From Epiperipatus broadwayi (lineage: Eukaryota; Onychophora; Udeonychophora; Euonychophora; Peripatidae), in contig JAQFVV010000551.1 in assembly GCA_028023455.1 (NCBI GenBank), positions 124,001-188,000 of the forward strand: 64,000 nt of DNA, read 5' to 3'. Of the stretch, positions 1-12,382 are shown piece after piece. Position 1 is the first letter of the stretch. Every line of letters starts with the position of its first letter. A program made the translations under genes and the position numbers. The notes under the pieces are model-generated. The model was not told the origin of the DNA, searched no databases, and saw only the letters and a list, made by a program, of their open reading frames with translations.

Positions 1-1188
1 TCTCTTAAAAGATTTTATATAGATAAACTGCAGAGCCATAAAACTAGTATTGCTAAGGTTTTCTTCTATGGTCCATTTTGTCTGATTTATCTCAGAAAAG
101 TGGGTAACAATAGGCCCTACCTCTTTTATTGGCATATTATCATGACTAATAGTAGATATATCTTGCTTTATACAAGTTTCTGTCAGGCTAACCAAAGAAG
201 TCTCAGCTCTATCATTTAGCTCTCTAGACATATTTTGTTCCCCTTGGATACTTTCTATCCTACTACACATACTTTGTATCCAGGATTCAATATATTTTTT
301 TCAAACAGCTCTACTACATATTCATTTTCTTCCTTCTTAAATCTTTCAAGATGTTTATCAAATTCAATCTTTTGTTCCATGATACATTCCAAATAAACAG
401 CTTCCTTTAGTAAATTATCACTAAGTTATTTCCACAATTCTATTACAGTGCTTCCTATTCTATTATTAAAGGTTTTCTACTTTATTTCCCTGATATTCCA
501 TCAAATTATTCTCAATCTCCTTTATCATTTCTATTTTGAATTGGGTTTGTTGATAGGCAGTCTCTTCCCTAACTTCCTGAACAATACACTTGTCCTCTCC
601 AATCTCATTCTGCACTTGAACAAATCTTTCTTTCCCTACTAACCTCTAAGTCACTGTAGCAATTATCAATATCTTTCCTAGCCTGTACATTATTATTACT
701 ACAGTTCAACTCTAATGTCACAAACCTGCTCTTGAGATCCTCTATATCTGTCTTCCTAAGATTTGCAAATTATTCTTGCATGGACTTTTCCAGTAAACAC
801 TTAATATCTTCATTGTTTCTGAATATCTCTTCTCTCAAAATTTCCCTTGGGTCTCCTATCTTTCTTTTTATTTTCTCCTCAACTTTATTTTCAATTCCCC
901 CATTTTATCTTTTAACTTCCTTATACTCTCATTATTTTCTCCATTTTATTCTCTAATCTATTCTCTACCTTTCATATTGTTCTCTAATCCTCTCATATTA
1001 TTCTCTATTTTATTATCTAACTTCCTTCTTATACTCTCATTATTTTCTTTCATATTATTCTCTAATCCTTTCATGTTATTTTCCATTTTATTTTCTAATT
1101 CTTTCATATTATTATTCAGTTTATTTTCTAATCATTTCATGTTATCTTCTATCAATTTTCTCATAAATTCCATGAAGGGTTGATACAT
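1..1188 (-). pseudogene. Decayed retroelement gag-like coiled-coil frame
   Basis: Read on the minus strand from a Met codon at 1188, this stretch translates in pieces into a strongly charged, heptad-like protein rich in Lys, Glu, Asn, Leu and Met (for example MYQPFMEFMRKLIEDNMK, then many repeats of the form LENKMENNMKGLENNMK). In-frame stops and frame changes break it repeatedly, and it runs off the left edge. The composition and the repeated ENNM/ENKM pattern look like the coiled-coil N-terminal half of a gag-type protein of an LTR retroelement. Two other stretches in the window (31740-32250 minus, 35384-36040 plus) have the same character and sit beside LTRs. No protease, reverse transcriptase or integrase motif is seen. 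The gag assignment is inference from composition and company; that the frame is broken is seen directly. Confidence 0.45.
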
Positions 1189-2639
1189 TATATTTGTATC
1201 AATTGGTTCAACATTAGTACTACTGGTATGGGGTTTCTCTTCAGATCTCTCTCTTTCTTGGGATTCAAAATAAAACAACATTTGAACAATCTATTATTGG
1301 TGCTTTCAGTGTAGAAGCATTTATTGGAATGGGGCTATAATCTAGCTCACTTGTTTCGTAAATATTTTCCTACAATAATATCTCTAACTATAATGTAACA
1401 CCTAATGTGAATTAAATTGAATTGACCTTACATAAAATTTAACACTACCACTCCTCTTCAACCTACAATCCCACATAAGTTCACAAAACAATCTATTTAA
1501 CTACATGCCAAACTCTATACCCCACCTTGCTCATCTAATGTTTTTTGTTTATACAATTATGTGTCTTAAAATATATGTCATCACTTTATGCCAATAACAC
1601 TACCATTTAATTCATTGCTATCATGGATATTTCATTAAATAATAATATATTTTAGTTAACAACACATATAAGATAATTTATTGATGATCACTGATAAAAT
1701 TATTTAAATCAGGATCATTCATATAATTCTAAAATTTAATATGATCTTTTAAATTGAAAACCACCATTCACAACTTGGTCACATTGATCAAATATTAACA
1801 CATGTTCAAAACAATAATTACTACTTTAACAATCAGGATCACACATTGATAGGCACCAAAAATCCTGGTAGCAGCCTTGTAACTCCAGCCCAAAGTAATA
1901 ATCAATATAAAAAGTGCACACTGAACACATAGAATAAATAATTAAACATCTATAATAAAGGGGTTCTAAATACCATAGCATGTTATATAATAACTGGTGT
2001 GCATAAAACATAATTCATAATGTAAGAGACCATATAGTGTCCTATATAAAAATTGGCTGGCTAGCATAAGCAAATTTAGGGGAAAGTCATAAAGTGTACT
2101 ATGGATCTTATAATACCTCCACCTTTCATCTCATATCTAATATTAATTAAATTATGTTAATTAAACCAATTACTAGAGTCTAAAATAAGATACTAAAAGA
2201 TTGAATTAATTTATATTTCTATTAAGTAATTAATAATCAAGAATGTATCTAATTGTTTAAGCTTGATTAAAATGAAATAAAATATTTAACTTCCAAATTA
2301 AAGTAGATTATGAATTCTAAGTTTAAATAAATTTACATCTTAAAGTTATACTGAATCAAAAAACAGTAAAGATAAAACATAAAAATTCAAATCAAAGCCT
2401 AATAAATAACTTAACAGATGAAAGTTAACAATACAGTTAAATCTGAAATTATTAATCAGTAAATTAATTCTCTCAGGATTCTAATACTCAAACATTGCTA
2501 TTTTTAAAGATATATTTGAATCAATGAGAGGGATTTTATCACTATCAAATATAACAAATAGAGATAGCTCATAAAATAAAGATGAAATTACTAATAAATA
2601 GATTTCAAATTTCATGAGATTTTCGTATATTCTTAATAG
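1189..2639. other. AT-rich stretch without recognised gene
   Basis: No exon, tRNA or terminal-repeat structure could be supported here. The sequence is low-complexity, AT-rich DNA with stops in all frames; the only longer frame, on the minus strand at 1826-2011, has no recognisable motif. Confidence 0.6.
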
Positions 2640-3030
2640 AATCAGTAATGACTGGAAGGTTGCTATTCTTCCACATGCGCCTTACTATTACTTTCAGACA
2701 GCCAATAGCTGTTAAGATAGCGGTCTGAGAAGCGATCAGGCCTAGACACATGACAGAGATTTTTTAACAAGAAAAGAATGATACCAATCTTCTCTTTTAC
2801 TTAACTTTTTTATATATATAATCCAGTCTTAAGCATCTTGGCTTGAAAGCATGAATATATAAACATATACATTTATTACTCACTGAGTTATTAATTTATA
2901 TTACAGCGCGAAATCTTAGATTTACTACACCGCAATTTTCTAGATGTTAATATAAGTTATCAGCAACGTATGTAAATAATATTTTGTTTAAATCACATGT
3001 TGTTATTAAATCAGTAATGACTGGAAGGTT
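2640..3030. mobile_element. 347-bp retroposon-like insert between 22-bp direct repeats
   Basis: The 22 bases at 2640-2661 (AATCAGTAATGACTGGAAGG plus TT) recur exactly at 3009-3030. They bracket 2662-3008, which begins with a moderately GC-richer block (about 2662-2757, containing GGTCTGAGAAGCGATCAGGC) and then becomes AT-rich. Exact direct repeats of this length around a few hundred bases are the usual mark of target-site duplication by LINE-dependent retroposition. I do not recognise the inserted sequence; it could be a SINE or a retroposed RNA gene. Confidence 0.5.
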
Positions 3031-3316
3031 AATAAAATCAGTATAATAATCTACACAATACACTTTCTTTAATGACTATGGACTATATTAGTGAATGGTG
3101 TATCTAATGATTTTGATAAATGTATTATTCCAAAACTAATAGACCATTAAATTATTATTTAAAATAAGACATATGCTTAAGATCAACAGTGTTCTGATCA
3201 ATAAGCCATAAATTCTAAATGTACTTTAAATGTAAGAGCTTTTCAAAACTTGTGATATGTTAATGCATAATAAAATCTACTAGATTGATTGATGATGATT
3301 TTATGACAAAAATAAT

Positions 3317-4040
3317 ATGTTGATAGCAACACACACTGGTAAATACTTGGCTTATACATCCAATTGTACAAGAAGCACTAAACAAGGAATTGTACTATCA
3401 CTATGGAATAGAGCAAAGGAGGTTTGTTCAGAAACCAGTGATTTGGAAAAAGAAAAGATTCACAAAGAACAAATGCTTATGAAGAATGGTTATCCATAAG
3501 CAGTCATCAGAAAAACCTTCAATAGACAACCCAAAGAAATACCAAAAGATAAAACAGTTATTGGTATAGTAGGGTATCCATACATACCAGGAATGGCAGA
3601 CAAATTAAAGAAAACCTGCAGTCAATATAATATTAGAACTGCTTTCCAAAGCCATACACCACATCGAGGAATGCTTACTTCTACTAAGCCTAAACTGGAA
3701 ATGCTGAAGAACAAAAACTGCATATATGAAATACCATGTGAATGTGGAAGGAAATACATTGGTGAGACCTGTCGCCTGTTGAACAATGATTGATGGAACA
3801 CAAATTAATGGTTAAAAGAGAAAAACAGATGTGTCTACCATAGCAGATCATGTATGTACTAATGACCACATGCTTAAGTGGGAAAATACAAAGATATTGG
3901 ATAAAGAGGTAAAAATGCATAGAAGAAAATTCAAGGAAGCTGCTCATATGACAATGGTAAATAATCCTATAAGTCAACCCAGTGTGGCAATACACATTGT
4001 ATGGAAGCCTCTAATTAATCTTGCTTTTAGGAAAAAATAA
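3317..4040 (+). pseudogene. Penelope-like element remnant: RT C-terminus and GIY-YIG endonuclease region
   Basis: Two frames carry the C-terminal third of a Penelope-like retroelement polyprotein. The first piece (3317-3499) has the linker typical between reverse transcriptase and endonuclease (KQGIVLSLWNRAKEVCS, ending in MKNGYP). After an in-frame TAA at about 3497 the same frame continues into a region containing NKNCIYEIPCECGRKYIGET, a clear GIY-YIG endonuclease start (CIYEIPC with the KYIGET half). A frame change near 3790 is needed to reach the downstream piece (3831-4040) with IADHVCTNDHMLKWENTKIL and a conserved-looking C-terminus. The catalytic reverse transcriptase core is absent upstream, so this is a 5'-truncated, inactivated copy. 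The family assignment rests on the linker plus GIY-YIG order, which is characteristic of Penelope-like elements. Confidence 0.75.
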
Positions 4041-4135
4041 AAATAATTAGACTCGTTAAAAAAAAATTGAAGGACTCAGGAGGATTTGAACCAACCCTCA
4101 TATATAAATATATCAAATGTCTACTATATGTTGCC

Positions 4136-4440
4136 TTTGACAGAATAGCTTAGTTGGTAGAGTGTTTTTTTTAAAATTCGATATACAAGAAACTAAAGGT
4201 GTGAGTTCATCTTCTAAGCAAATATTGTCACTGTGCAACACCTAAAGAAGAGTGGAGAATAATACTACTAGAAATGTTGTGTAATTATTAACCTGTATTG
4301 TATATTTGTGTGTTATTACTAACAAGTTGTTTGTATTTGGAAAGTTTAAATAAAGTTTAAAATTTTCTATACATTCAACATTCACTCATAAATGATGGAA
4401 ATAGTCCAACATATCATATCTTATAATATACCATCATTAA
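4136..4440 (+). mobile_element. tRNA-derived SINE, family 1, degraded copy
   Basis: The head AGAATAGCTTAGTTGGTAGAG (split A box) and a weak B box (GGTGTGAGTTCATCTTC) resemble a tRNA promoter. The body matches other copies in the window near 44345 and 61480, including the block around 4245-4290 (CACCTAAAGAAGAGTGGAGA...), the stretch TTTAAATAAAGTTTAAAATT near 4345-4365, and the end GATGGAAATAGTCCAAC. It follows the Penelope remnant closely. It is non-coding and decayed. Confidence 0.6.
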
Positions 4441-7400
4441 AAATATGTCTTATTTAACTAATAATATGCTTCACATTATTTAGAAAGTAATTATAATTTT
4501 AATAATGCCTATTAACTATAAAATTAAAATTAGCACTTATTCAAAACTTAACACATAACATTATATTGAAAAATGATTAGGCACTTCTTTTATATACTAG
4601 TAAAACATTTCTCTTTACCTTTCAGATAAATTTTAATATTTCAAAGCAAAATTTGAATAAAGAAAATATAGTTACTGAAATAACTTTAATCATCATTTGA
4701 TAAAAACTAATTACTTTTAAAATATTTAAAAAAATAATCCTATAACTTTACTCTTCTATGAGTTCACTCTTCTTATAGAAAATTCCAATTATATTAAAGA
4801 ATTATATTGCTTGACATTCTTTATTTATCCATTTTATAATCTATTACCATACTAGTATTCAGATATCACACATTTGTCATTCTTTATCACAATCAAACAA
4901 AATATGCATTAATATTTGAGTTTAATAATCTCTAACATTCAAGCATTCCAAGGAATATAAAATCACTCCTTTTCCACATTCACTACAAACAGTAAATAAT
5001 TAAACATTTGTGATAGAATTTTTCTCTCCTCTTGCATTCACAAAAATTTACAACTTTCATCAGTCTAGTTATTATTCTAACCATTTTTAAACTATCATTT
5101 ATGATGCAATATCTAATGGTGATTAATAGTGTATATAGTGAGGGATATGAATACAATAATAACTTAAATGATTATGTACCAGCATGACTACAGTATTTAA
5201 GGCCATATATTTATCATGTATCCTAAATTCTGGTCATGGCTTCTACATGATTTCTTACTGAACTATGGAAAGAACTAATTATACAGTCCTCTGTTACCTG
5301 TATTTTAATTATTAACTTACAGCAATATAATTCACATATATTCTTTCTTAATATCCCTAGCACCCAGAATTTCATATTATAATTACTTTCTCAGATCACT
5401 ATCTTTTATCTCCCACATTCTGAGTATTTCTGCTAACATCACAAAAAATACTAACCATGCTACATAAAAAATCTCCAAACCACATTTCCAAAAATAATTA
5501 TCCAATATTCAAAACATCATATATACAAATGATTTCAATAAAATGCTCATCATTACCTTACACTCATTCACATATATTATAGTATTAAATAATTTAGAGA
5601 TCAATATTTTTATATTACTGTATCTCAACAGATACTATCAATAATGGTATACTAGCAATTCATAATTATGTTGTAAAAATATATGCATACTCAAGCATTC
5701 ATAAAAAATTACTTAAATACCTTTAGATAACTTGGAAGGCATTTTCTTACATACATATTACATTCATAAAGTAATTAATATATTCATATGAGTATGATAT
5801 ATCTGGCTTTAATATTCAAGCAGTATAATAAATGAAATAAAATATAAATTAAAATATCAAAAAAACATAACAATTTACCCTTAATTCTAACAATTATTGA
5901 AATTAAATATGGCAATCTTCTTTTCTTGATCATCTGAACATCAAATAAGCTATAGGTATTCTATTTTACCTTTCAAAAAATTACATTTCTGATAGCTATC
6001 TTTTTCTTTATTTTTAAAAAATAAATTATTTCAATATTTAAACTAAAAAACATATTTCTAACATGTTAACTAAACATTATTAACAACAATAATAAAAATA
6101 TTAATACTAAAAATGACAAAAAAATTCAAAGCTACTAAAGTCTTTCTTTGATTTCATTCTTCCAGTGCTTTGCTTCCCGCATTGCTATGGATGACAGAAA
6201 AAAGTTTGAATGAAAATTCCTCTCTCCCTGCCATCACTAAACAAACTCCATAAATTACAAAGTTAAATCTTTAAAAATCTCAGTGAAATATGTCCATCTA
6301 GACTGAATAAATATCTCACTAAGTCTGTTTTCTTAGCATTTATCAGGAGAGTGAATATTTCATTGAAAAAGCATTCACTAATATAATTTCATATTAAATA
6401 ATATATTTTTCATATACATATATTTTTTATCATGCTGGTTCAGACTTTTTATGGCAAAATATAACACAATTAAAATTTCTTCAGCAGTAACCATTTATAA
6501 CACATTTTATAAAATAAGATTATTTATCAGTCAATTTTTTTCAACAGACAACTTTCATTCTTATATTTTTTCCTACAAACAAAATATATATATTTGTATT
6601 TAAATGGGGATAATTGATCACAGGATACTTACAAATTCAAGGTTTTATTTTTCAAATGCACTCATCTCAATCAATAATTTCTTATAAAATTATACAGTTT
6701 CTTCATCCAGGTGATATTGTATAACATAATGATAATCTTTTAAATCATATTACAATTCATCTCACTTTTAATAAAGAAAATATTTTAAAATGTACAATTC
6801 AACTTTCTTTAAATCATAAAATCTTTTAAGATGTATAGTTCATTCATCTTTATTTTAAATAGGAGAATCTTTTTTAAAAATATATATAAAGTTCAAAAGA
6901 CATTTTCTCACAATCTTTCTATGCACACACACACACATATATATATATATATGTGTGTGTGTGTGTAATCCATTCAAGCTGTTCTCTTAAAATAAACTAG
7001 TAATAAAATATATTTATCTGCATTCACAAATAATATAATGTATATTCACATTTTATAAGATTCCTTCATACATATCTAATTCCATTGGAAAACATCATTT
7101 GTTCTTTCATTTCTTTCTTTTAAAATACATAAAATCTGTTAAATAACTTTCCACTAGTATCCTTTGCATACTTATAAGATATAAATTTCTTGAAAGTTTA
7201 TAGTTATAAAGAGTTTATCAAAATTATTAAATATAAATGTTCATTCATCCATACATATTAAACATAAAGTTGTTACAAATCCTTAAATTTCTTTCAGTTA
7301 TATGGTTTAAATTCTCATGGCATCTGAGACACATTCACTGATACTTCTATGACAACTATTGGTTTCCATAAAAATTATTGTAGTTTTTAATCAAGGGTCG

Positions 7401-8366
7401 AAGTAAAATTTTACTGACAGAAAACAATTAATTTACTCAGACATTGAGTACATTAAAACAATTATTTAAAATTATTCTTTTAACTTTTAAATAAATAAAA
7501 AAATATGTTATAAAAATTTAGCACTTTAAAATAAGACCCAATAAGAAACAAAACAAACAAGATTAGACAAGAAATGTTACTAGTATTACTACTACTGTCT
7601 AGACTGATTGAATACCTCTATTTATATTTATCCTATCCAGTAATCTTATTGGCTAATCCAAGTTCTTATCAAATACTAATTTACATATAAACCAAATTAT
7701 TTTATTTACAAAATATTATTTTAATTATGACTCATCATTATTATATTATATTGAATTTATTTAATATTTCTATAATACAAAATACTTTTATTCAAACATT
7801 TTAAATATATTTAATAACTTAAAATATTAATTTTAAAGCAAGAAATATTATATAAACAATATAATAAATTTATTTGTTAGTTTTAAAATATTATTTGCAA
7901 CATTTTAATGTGTCTAATTTTATTAACAAAACTACATATCACTATTTTTCCTAACACATGAAAGCTTAAAAACAAACACACACATTTTCAAGACATGTGC
8001 CATTTTTAGAACATTCTAGAATGATTTAATTACTAATTATTTAGAATAATTTAAATAACTAAAATTATTTAAAATATATTAGTAGTTTAGAGAGTGTACC
8101 AATATCTTAAACAAGCTCTTAATTGATAAGTGTGGTAACAGAAAATATTTAAAATCTCTTAGCTAAGTCAAAGATTGTGATTTTTTTTTTTGAAAATGTT
8201 GTTTTTCCAACTCTTAGTTATTTTAAAGAAATAGTTTAATAAATTAAAAGTTAATTTAATGAATAAAAATCAATTGGTTAACCCTCTAGCTTCTGTACTG
8301 ATATATATATCCTTTAGTTAGATTTAAATATTTCTTTTATATATATGTGCATACATTGTATATAAC
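4441..8366. other. AT-rich upstream or intronic sequence
   Basis: No coding exon could be supported. Exons for the lumenal domain of the HGSNAT protein would be expected upstream of 8870, but I find no convincing short frame with splice signals here. Apart from the microsatellite at 6924-6966, only runs of A and T and short AT palindromes are visible. Confidence 0.5.
6924..6966. repeat. Self-complementary (CA)n(TA)n(TG)n microsatellite
   Basis: A CA run passes into a TA run and then into a TG run, making the whole tract its own reverse complement, able to form a cruciform or hairpin. Confidence 0.9.
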
Positions 8367-8450
8367 TACTGTATGGAGAGTTTTGCCTGTTTTAATAACA
8401 GTTATGAGCAGCATAAGAAATGGTGATTATGTGATGTTTAGTGGTTTAAT
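8367..8450 (+). repeat. Fragment of a dispersed repeat, second copy at 47596-47685
   Basis: The block beginning TACTGTATGGAGAGTTTTGCC and ending GTGATGTTTAGTGGTTTAAT recurs with scattered differences near 47600-47682 (TACTGTATGGACATC..., ...GTAATGTTTAGTGGTTTAAT). An inverted fragment of the start lies near 47360-47400. It is non-coding; the class is unknown. Confidence 0.55.
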
Positions 8451-8869
8451 ACACTGTACATGCACGTATACATTTAAAAATAAAATTTTTAAAAAAAATC
8501 CAGTTAGCCACCTGATTATTTTTTGTTTCAACTTAATTCCATATCTATATTCATTTCTTGAACAATATTGTAACTAATTCAACTGAAATCACTGAAGTAT
8601 TATAATCATAACTCGATTTTATTTAAATTAAAATTATCATGCATATAAATTATGTATTGAATTCCCTAAAGTTTATAGAGTAGCTGTAAATAGTGATATG
8701 TAGAAGAATTTGTATCAAGAGTGTGGAAAATTATAGCAAATTTTCATAGAATGTGATCAAATGATCGAGTATTATTTTATAAAGTATCTGTTGCCAAATT
8801 AGTTGCCCAATCTCTTAGAAGAGGCCTTATTATGTATGCTATTACATGAATGTTTTTTTTTCTTTTTAG

Positions 8870-8939
8870 CAATATTTTATGCATTCCTCTTTTATGCAGC
8901 TTTGGCACTATTATGGATCTTTAGAAGTATTGTTATCAA
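8870..8939 (+). CDS. HGSNAT: HGSNAT exon a: first transmembrane helix of the catalytic part
   Basis: This 70-nt exon sits between a good acceptor (TTTTTTTCTTTTTAG, ending at 8869) and a donor GTTAGT at 8940. It enters in phase 1 and leaves in phase 2. It encodes a hydrophobic helix ending in basic residues (AIFYAFLFYAALALLWIFRS, then IVIK). This corresponds in position and character to the [20 protein letters not shown] helix of human HGSNAT, the first membrane span after the lumenal chain. The preceding exon is not identified. Support comes from the exact phase match to the next two exons and the helix; the sequence match itself is weak, so this exon is less certain than the downstream ones. 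Confidence 0.7.
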
Positions 8940-11002
8940 GTTAGTAATACAATTTTTATTACTATTAATTATTTATTTTTACTACTATTAATTATTTATT
9001 TACTATTTAAAACACATTTCTCGTGGATTTATGGCTAATGAGTATAGATTTGATAAACTCAATATATAATAAGTACGTTTTTTAAAATTTTTGATTGACT
9101 ATAATGGATTCTTAACTAGTGAGAATGAGTTTGACAAACCTTAAGTATAATAGCTAAGTGTAATTTTTTTATATTGATTGATTATATCTTTCAAATTATT
9201 CTGAATTTTATTTTTCCCTTTTTAACAACCTCTATAATAAAGATCTCTGTCTAACTTTATTGCTATTTTAATTTCTTTTTTTTTTTTTTTACTAAGGTGT
9301 ATATATATATATTGGCCAGAAGCAATATAAAATAATGTTGATAGTTGAATATCAATTGTATCAGTAGCAAAACATTTTAATAAGCACTAAAGAAAGTATT
9401 CATGAAGTACTATCTATTATTTTGTAGAAAAATTTATAAATACTCAAAATGCAATTTATGTGATCTGTATGAATAAAAATTAATTTGACAGTATTATATA
9501 GTAGCAGCAGTAGTAATAGTAACAATAGTAGTAGTCATAGTAATAGTAATAATATTAATATAATTCATAAATACTTACATAAATAGCATTTTTATGGATC
9601 TTTCTAATAGAACAAAACATAGAATACTTTAAGTCATGTGAGATTTGTCAAAAAATAAAAAATGGCTTAAATTAAAGTCTTTAAGAGTTTATATTCATAT
9701 TTTAAAACGTTAAATGTAAACACAACTAATAATAAAATATTTGATTTGAATGGATAATCCAATTCTTTTTAAAAATTCGTTGAAAATATTTATGATAATA
9801 TAGATATTAGAGTTTCCTTGGAAAATATATCTCCTAAAAATAAATCGATATTCGAAGATGAGGTATAAATCATTGACAATTTCTTATTAGCGAATTTAAT
9901 GTACCACATTTATGAAATGATAAAGAATTATGATTTAATGGAGAGATTTGAGATACACTTTTACCTACTGAGGAATAGGCTTATTTAAGATATAGATTGC
10001 CCATATTGGAAAGAAGATTGTTATAGATAATAAAAACTAATTATGGGAAAATGAATTGTTATTTAATCTTATATTTATATTCTTTGATTAAACCAGGATT
10101 GCTTCTCTTAAAAAGACTCCATAATTACATGATAAAATGAGATGCTGATAATTTTATAAAAACAATGTTTTTGAATTTAGTAAGAATAATATTTGCTACT
10201 ACTATGATGTCTTTTATCATTGATTGTCGAGTCAGCTGCAGTGAAGGAATTTTTGATTAAGCAAAAAGTTATAACAGTGAAGAAAGCAAATAATTGTCAA
10301 CATATAGCTGCTTGAAAAAGATATGAATAAGTAAAAATTAGATCTTTATATTATATCACAAGAACGTGATGCCACTAACATAAAGTTAGGTCTTAATCAT
10401 GAATTTTATATTGAATAAACCTATTTTAGTATTAAATAAATTCAATGGAATGACTTAAAACAATGATATATAAACTTATTAATTAGAAACTGCTGAGTAC
10501 AGCTATAAATATAAATTAATCATTCTGATTTTGATTCAAAATAATAAAAATAAATATGCTATCACATTGTAATTTACAGATATTTCAATATATTTACATG
10601 ACACACACCTACATAAGCACAGAGATGTTCCTATATAATAAAATAAAATTAACATATTCGAATTATCAATAAACCAATTTAAAAAATCAGTTTATTTTAA
10701 TAAGACACACAAGACTAATTTCAATATATATATGGGTACCCATACAAATATATGCACTCTCTGGTGTTTATATCCTATTGATATTTCATTTGTCAATAAT
10801 ACATATATCCATTTTTTAATATATGTCAATATTATTCTATCATTAAATAACAAAATTTGCATAATAAGTGCATACACATGTGCTTATCTCAATATAAAAT
10901 AAAATATTTTCATTAACAATCGTAATTATTTTATATAATGACAAGTTACATATTTCAAAATATTAAAAAAAAGTTTTCTAGATACTTACATAATATTCCT
11001 AC
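8940..11002. other. Intron sequence, no gene
   Basis: AT-rich intron of the HGSNAT gene. A degenerate GTA/ATA triplet tract lies at 9501-9560. No other feature could be supported. Confidence 0.6.
9501..9560. repeat. Degenerate (TAG/TAA)n triplet microsatellite
   Basis: About twenty consecutive triplets of the form GTA, GCA or ATA on the plus strand make an imperfect trinucleotide tract. Confidence 0.75.
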
Positions 11003-12382
11003 CAGAATCTTGCCAGCCATTTTATTTTAAATGATCCAACTTCAGAGTCTTTCAATACCTAGTATAAACAGTATGGCTAATTCTATATTATTATATTCAA
11101 CATTTATTTATTTATTAAAATGATAAATAAAAGAAACACAAAAGTTCAAAGGATTTAATTAATTTTTTTTAGTATAAATTAACTAACCCAGCTGTAAACT
11201 ATTCTCAGTACACTCACAGACAATATTTTGGAGCTTTCTAATCATGTTCCTTCCCAAACAAATATGTGCTTAGAAGTTGTTTGCACCTGATACTGCCATT
11301 GTGTCTCTGTTTCTCATACAATGCCCATTATCACACACTTTTTGGGCAGGCACTATCCTGGAAATTTGAAAATATTTCACTGCATCTTGTTCTGACAATG
11401 AAAGATTCCAAATTTTAATCATATTTCCAAAAATGATAAAGCAAAAAAAGAAGTGTTAAAAAAAAATCACATTTTAATGAATGTTAAAATAATAATAATT
11501 TTAGCGACATATTATCTGTTCATCACATGTTAACATTTGGATGGTATGTTGTGAATGGGATTTATTTTAAAATGTATTCAAATTTTTTTAATTAACATTC
11601 AATTTAAAATACATTTCTTAATATTTTTTAAAGTTAACAAGCTTAACATGTTTGAGCAAATAATTTAGAGGGGGAAAATGTAATACTTTGTGCCTGAAAA
11701 TTTTTTCCATTTTTTTTCTTGAACATGTATAGCTTGTTATCTTTAAAAAATATTAACAAATGTATTCTAAATTGAATGTTAATTTTAAAAAATTTGAATA
11801 CATTTTTTAATAAACACCATTCACAATATAATATCCAAATGTTAACACAAGGTAAACAAATAACGTGGCTAAAATCATCATTATTTTTTTAACATTTATT
11901 AATACATGGTGATTTTTTTAATATTTCTTTTTTGCCTTATTTTTGCAATATAATTAAAATGTGGAATCTTTCATCAACAGAACAAGATGCAGTGGAATAT
12001 TTAAAAATTACAAAATAGTGCCTGCCCAAAAAGTGTATGATAATGGGCATGATATGACACTTTATATGTGAACATAATAGCAGTATCAGGTGCAAACATG
12101 TTCTAAGTGCCTATTTGTTTGTAAAGAAACATGGCTAGAGGCTCCAAAATATTGTTTATGAATGGGATGAGATTACTTTACAGTTGGCGTAGAGAATTTA
12201 CATCAAAAAAAATTAATTACAACCCTTTGTACTCTTGTGTTTCTTTTATTTATCATTTTAATAAATAAATAAAAAAGGAAATATTGAATACAATAACTTA
12301 GATTCAGCCATATTGTTTATACCATGTGTTGGAAGCCCCTGAAAATGAATTATTTAAAATAAAATGGCTGGCAAGCTTTTGG
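11003..12382. mobile_element. 1.4-kb foldback (long inverted repeat) element
   Basis: The left arm (about 11003-11640) reads TTGCCAGCCATTTTATTTTA... and returns as its reverse complement in the right arm (about 11736-12382), ending TAAAATAAAATGGCTGGCAA. Matching internal blocks include the pairs around 11330/12035 (TTTTTGGGCAGGCACTAT against GTGCCTGCCCAAAAAG) and 11380/11975 (GCATCTTGTTCTG against its complement). A spacer of about 95 bp (11641-11735) separates the arms. No coding frame is present. It is a non-autonomous foldback or MITE-like DNA element; the superfamily is not assignable from the ends I can see. Confidence 0.8.

Noticed and set aside
448-1183. Hydrophobic plus-strand frames near the left edge
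   Set aside because: They are antisense shadows of the charged gag-like frame on the minus strand.
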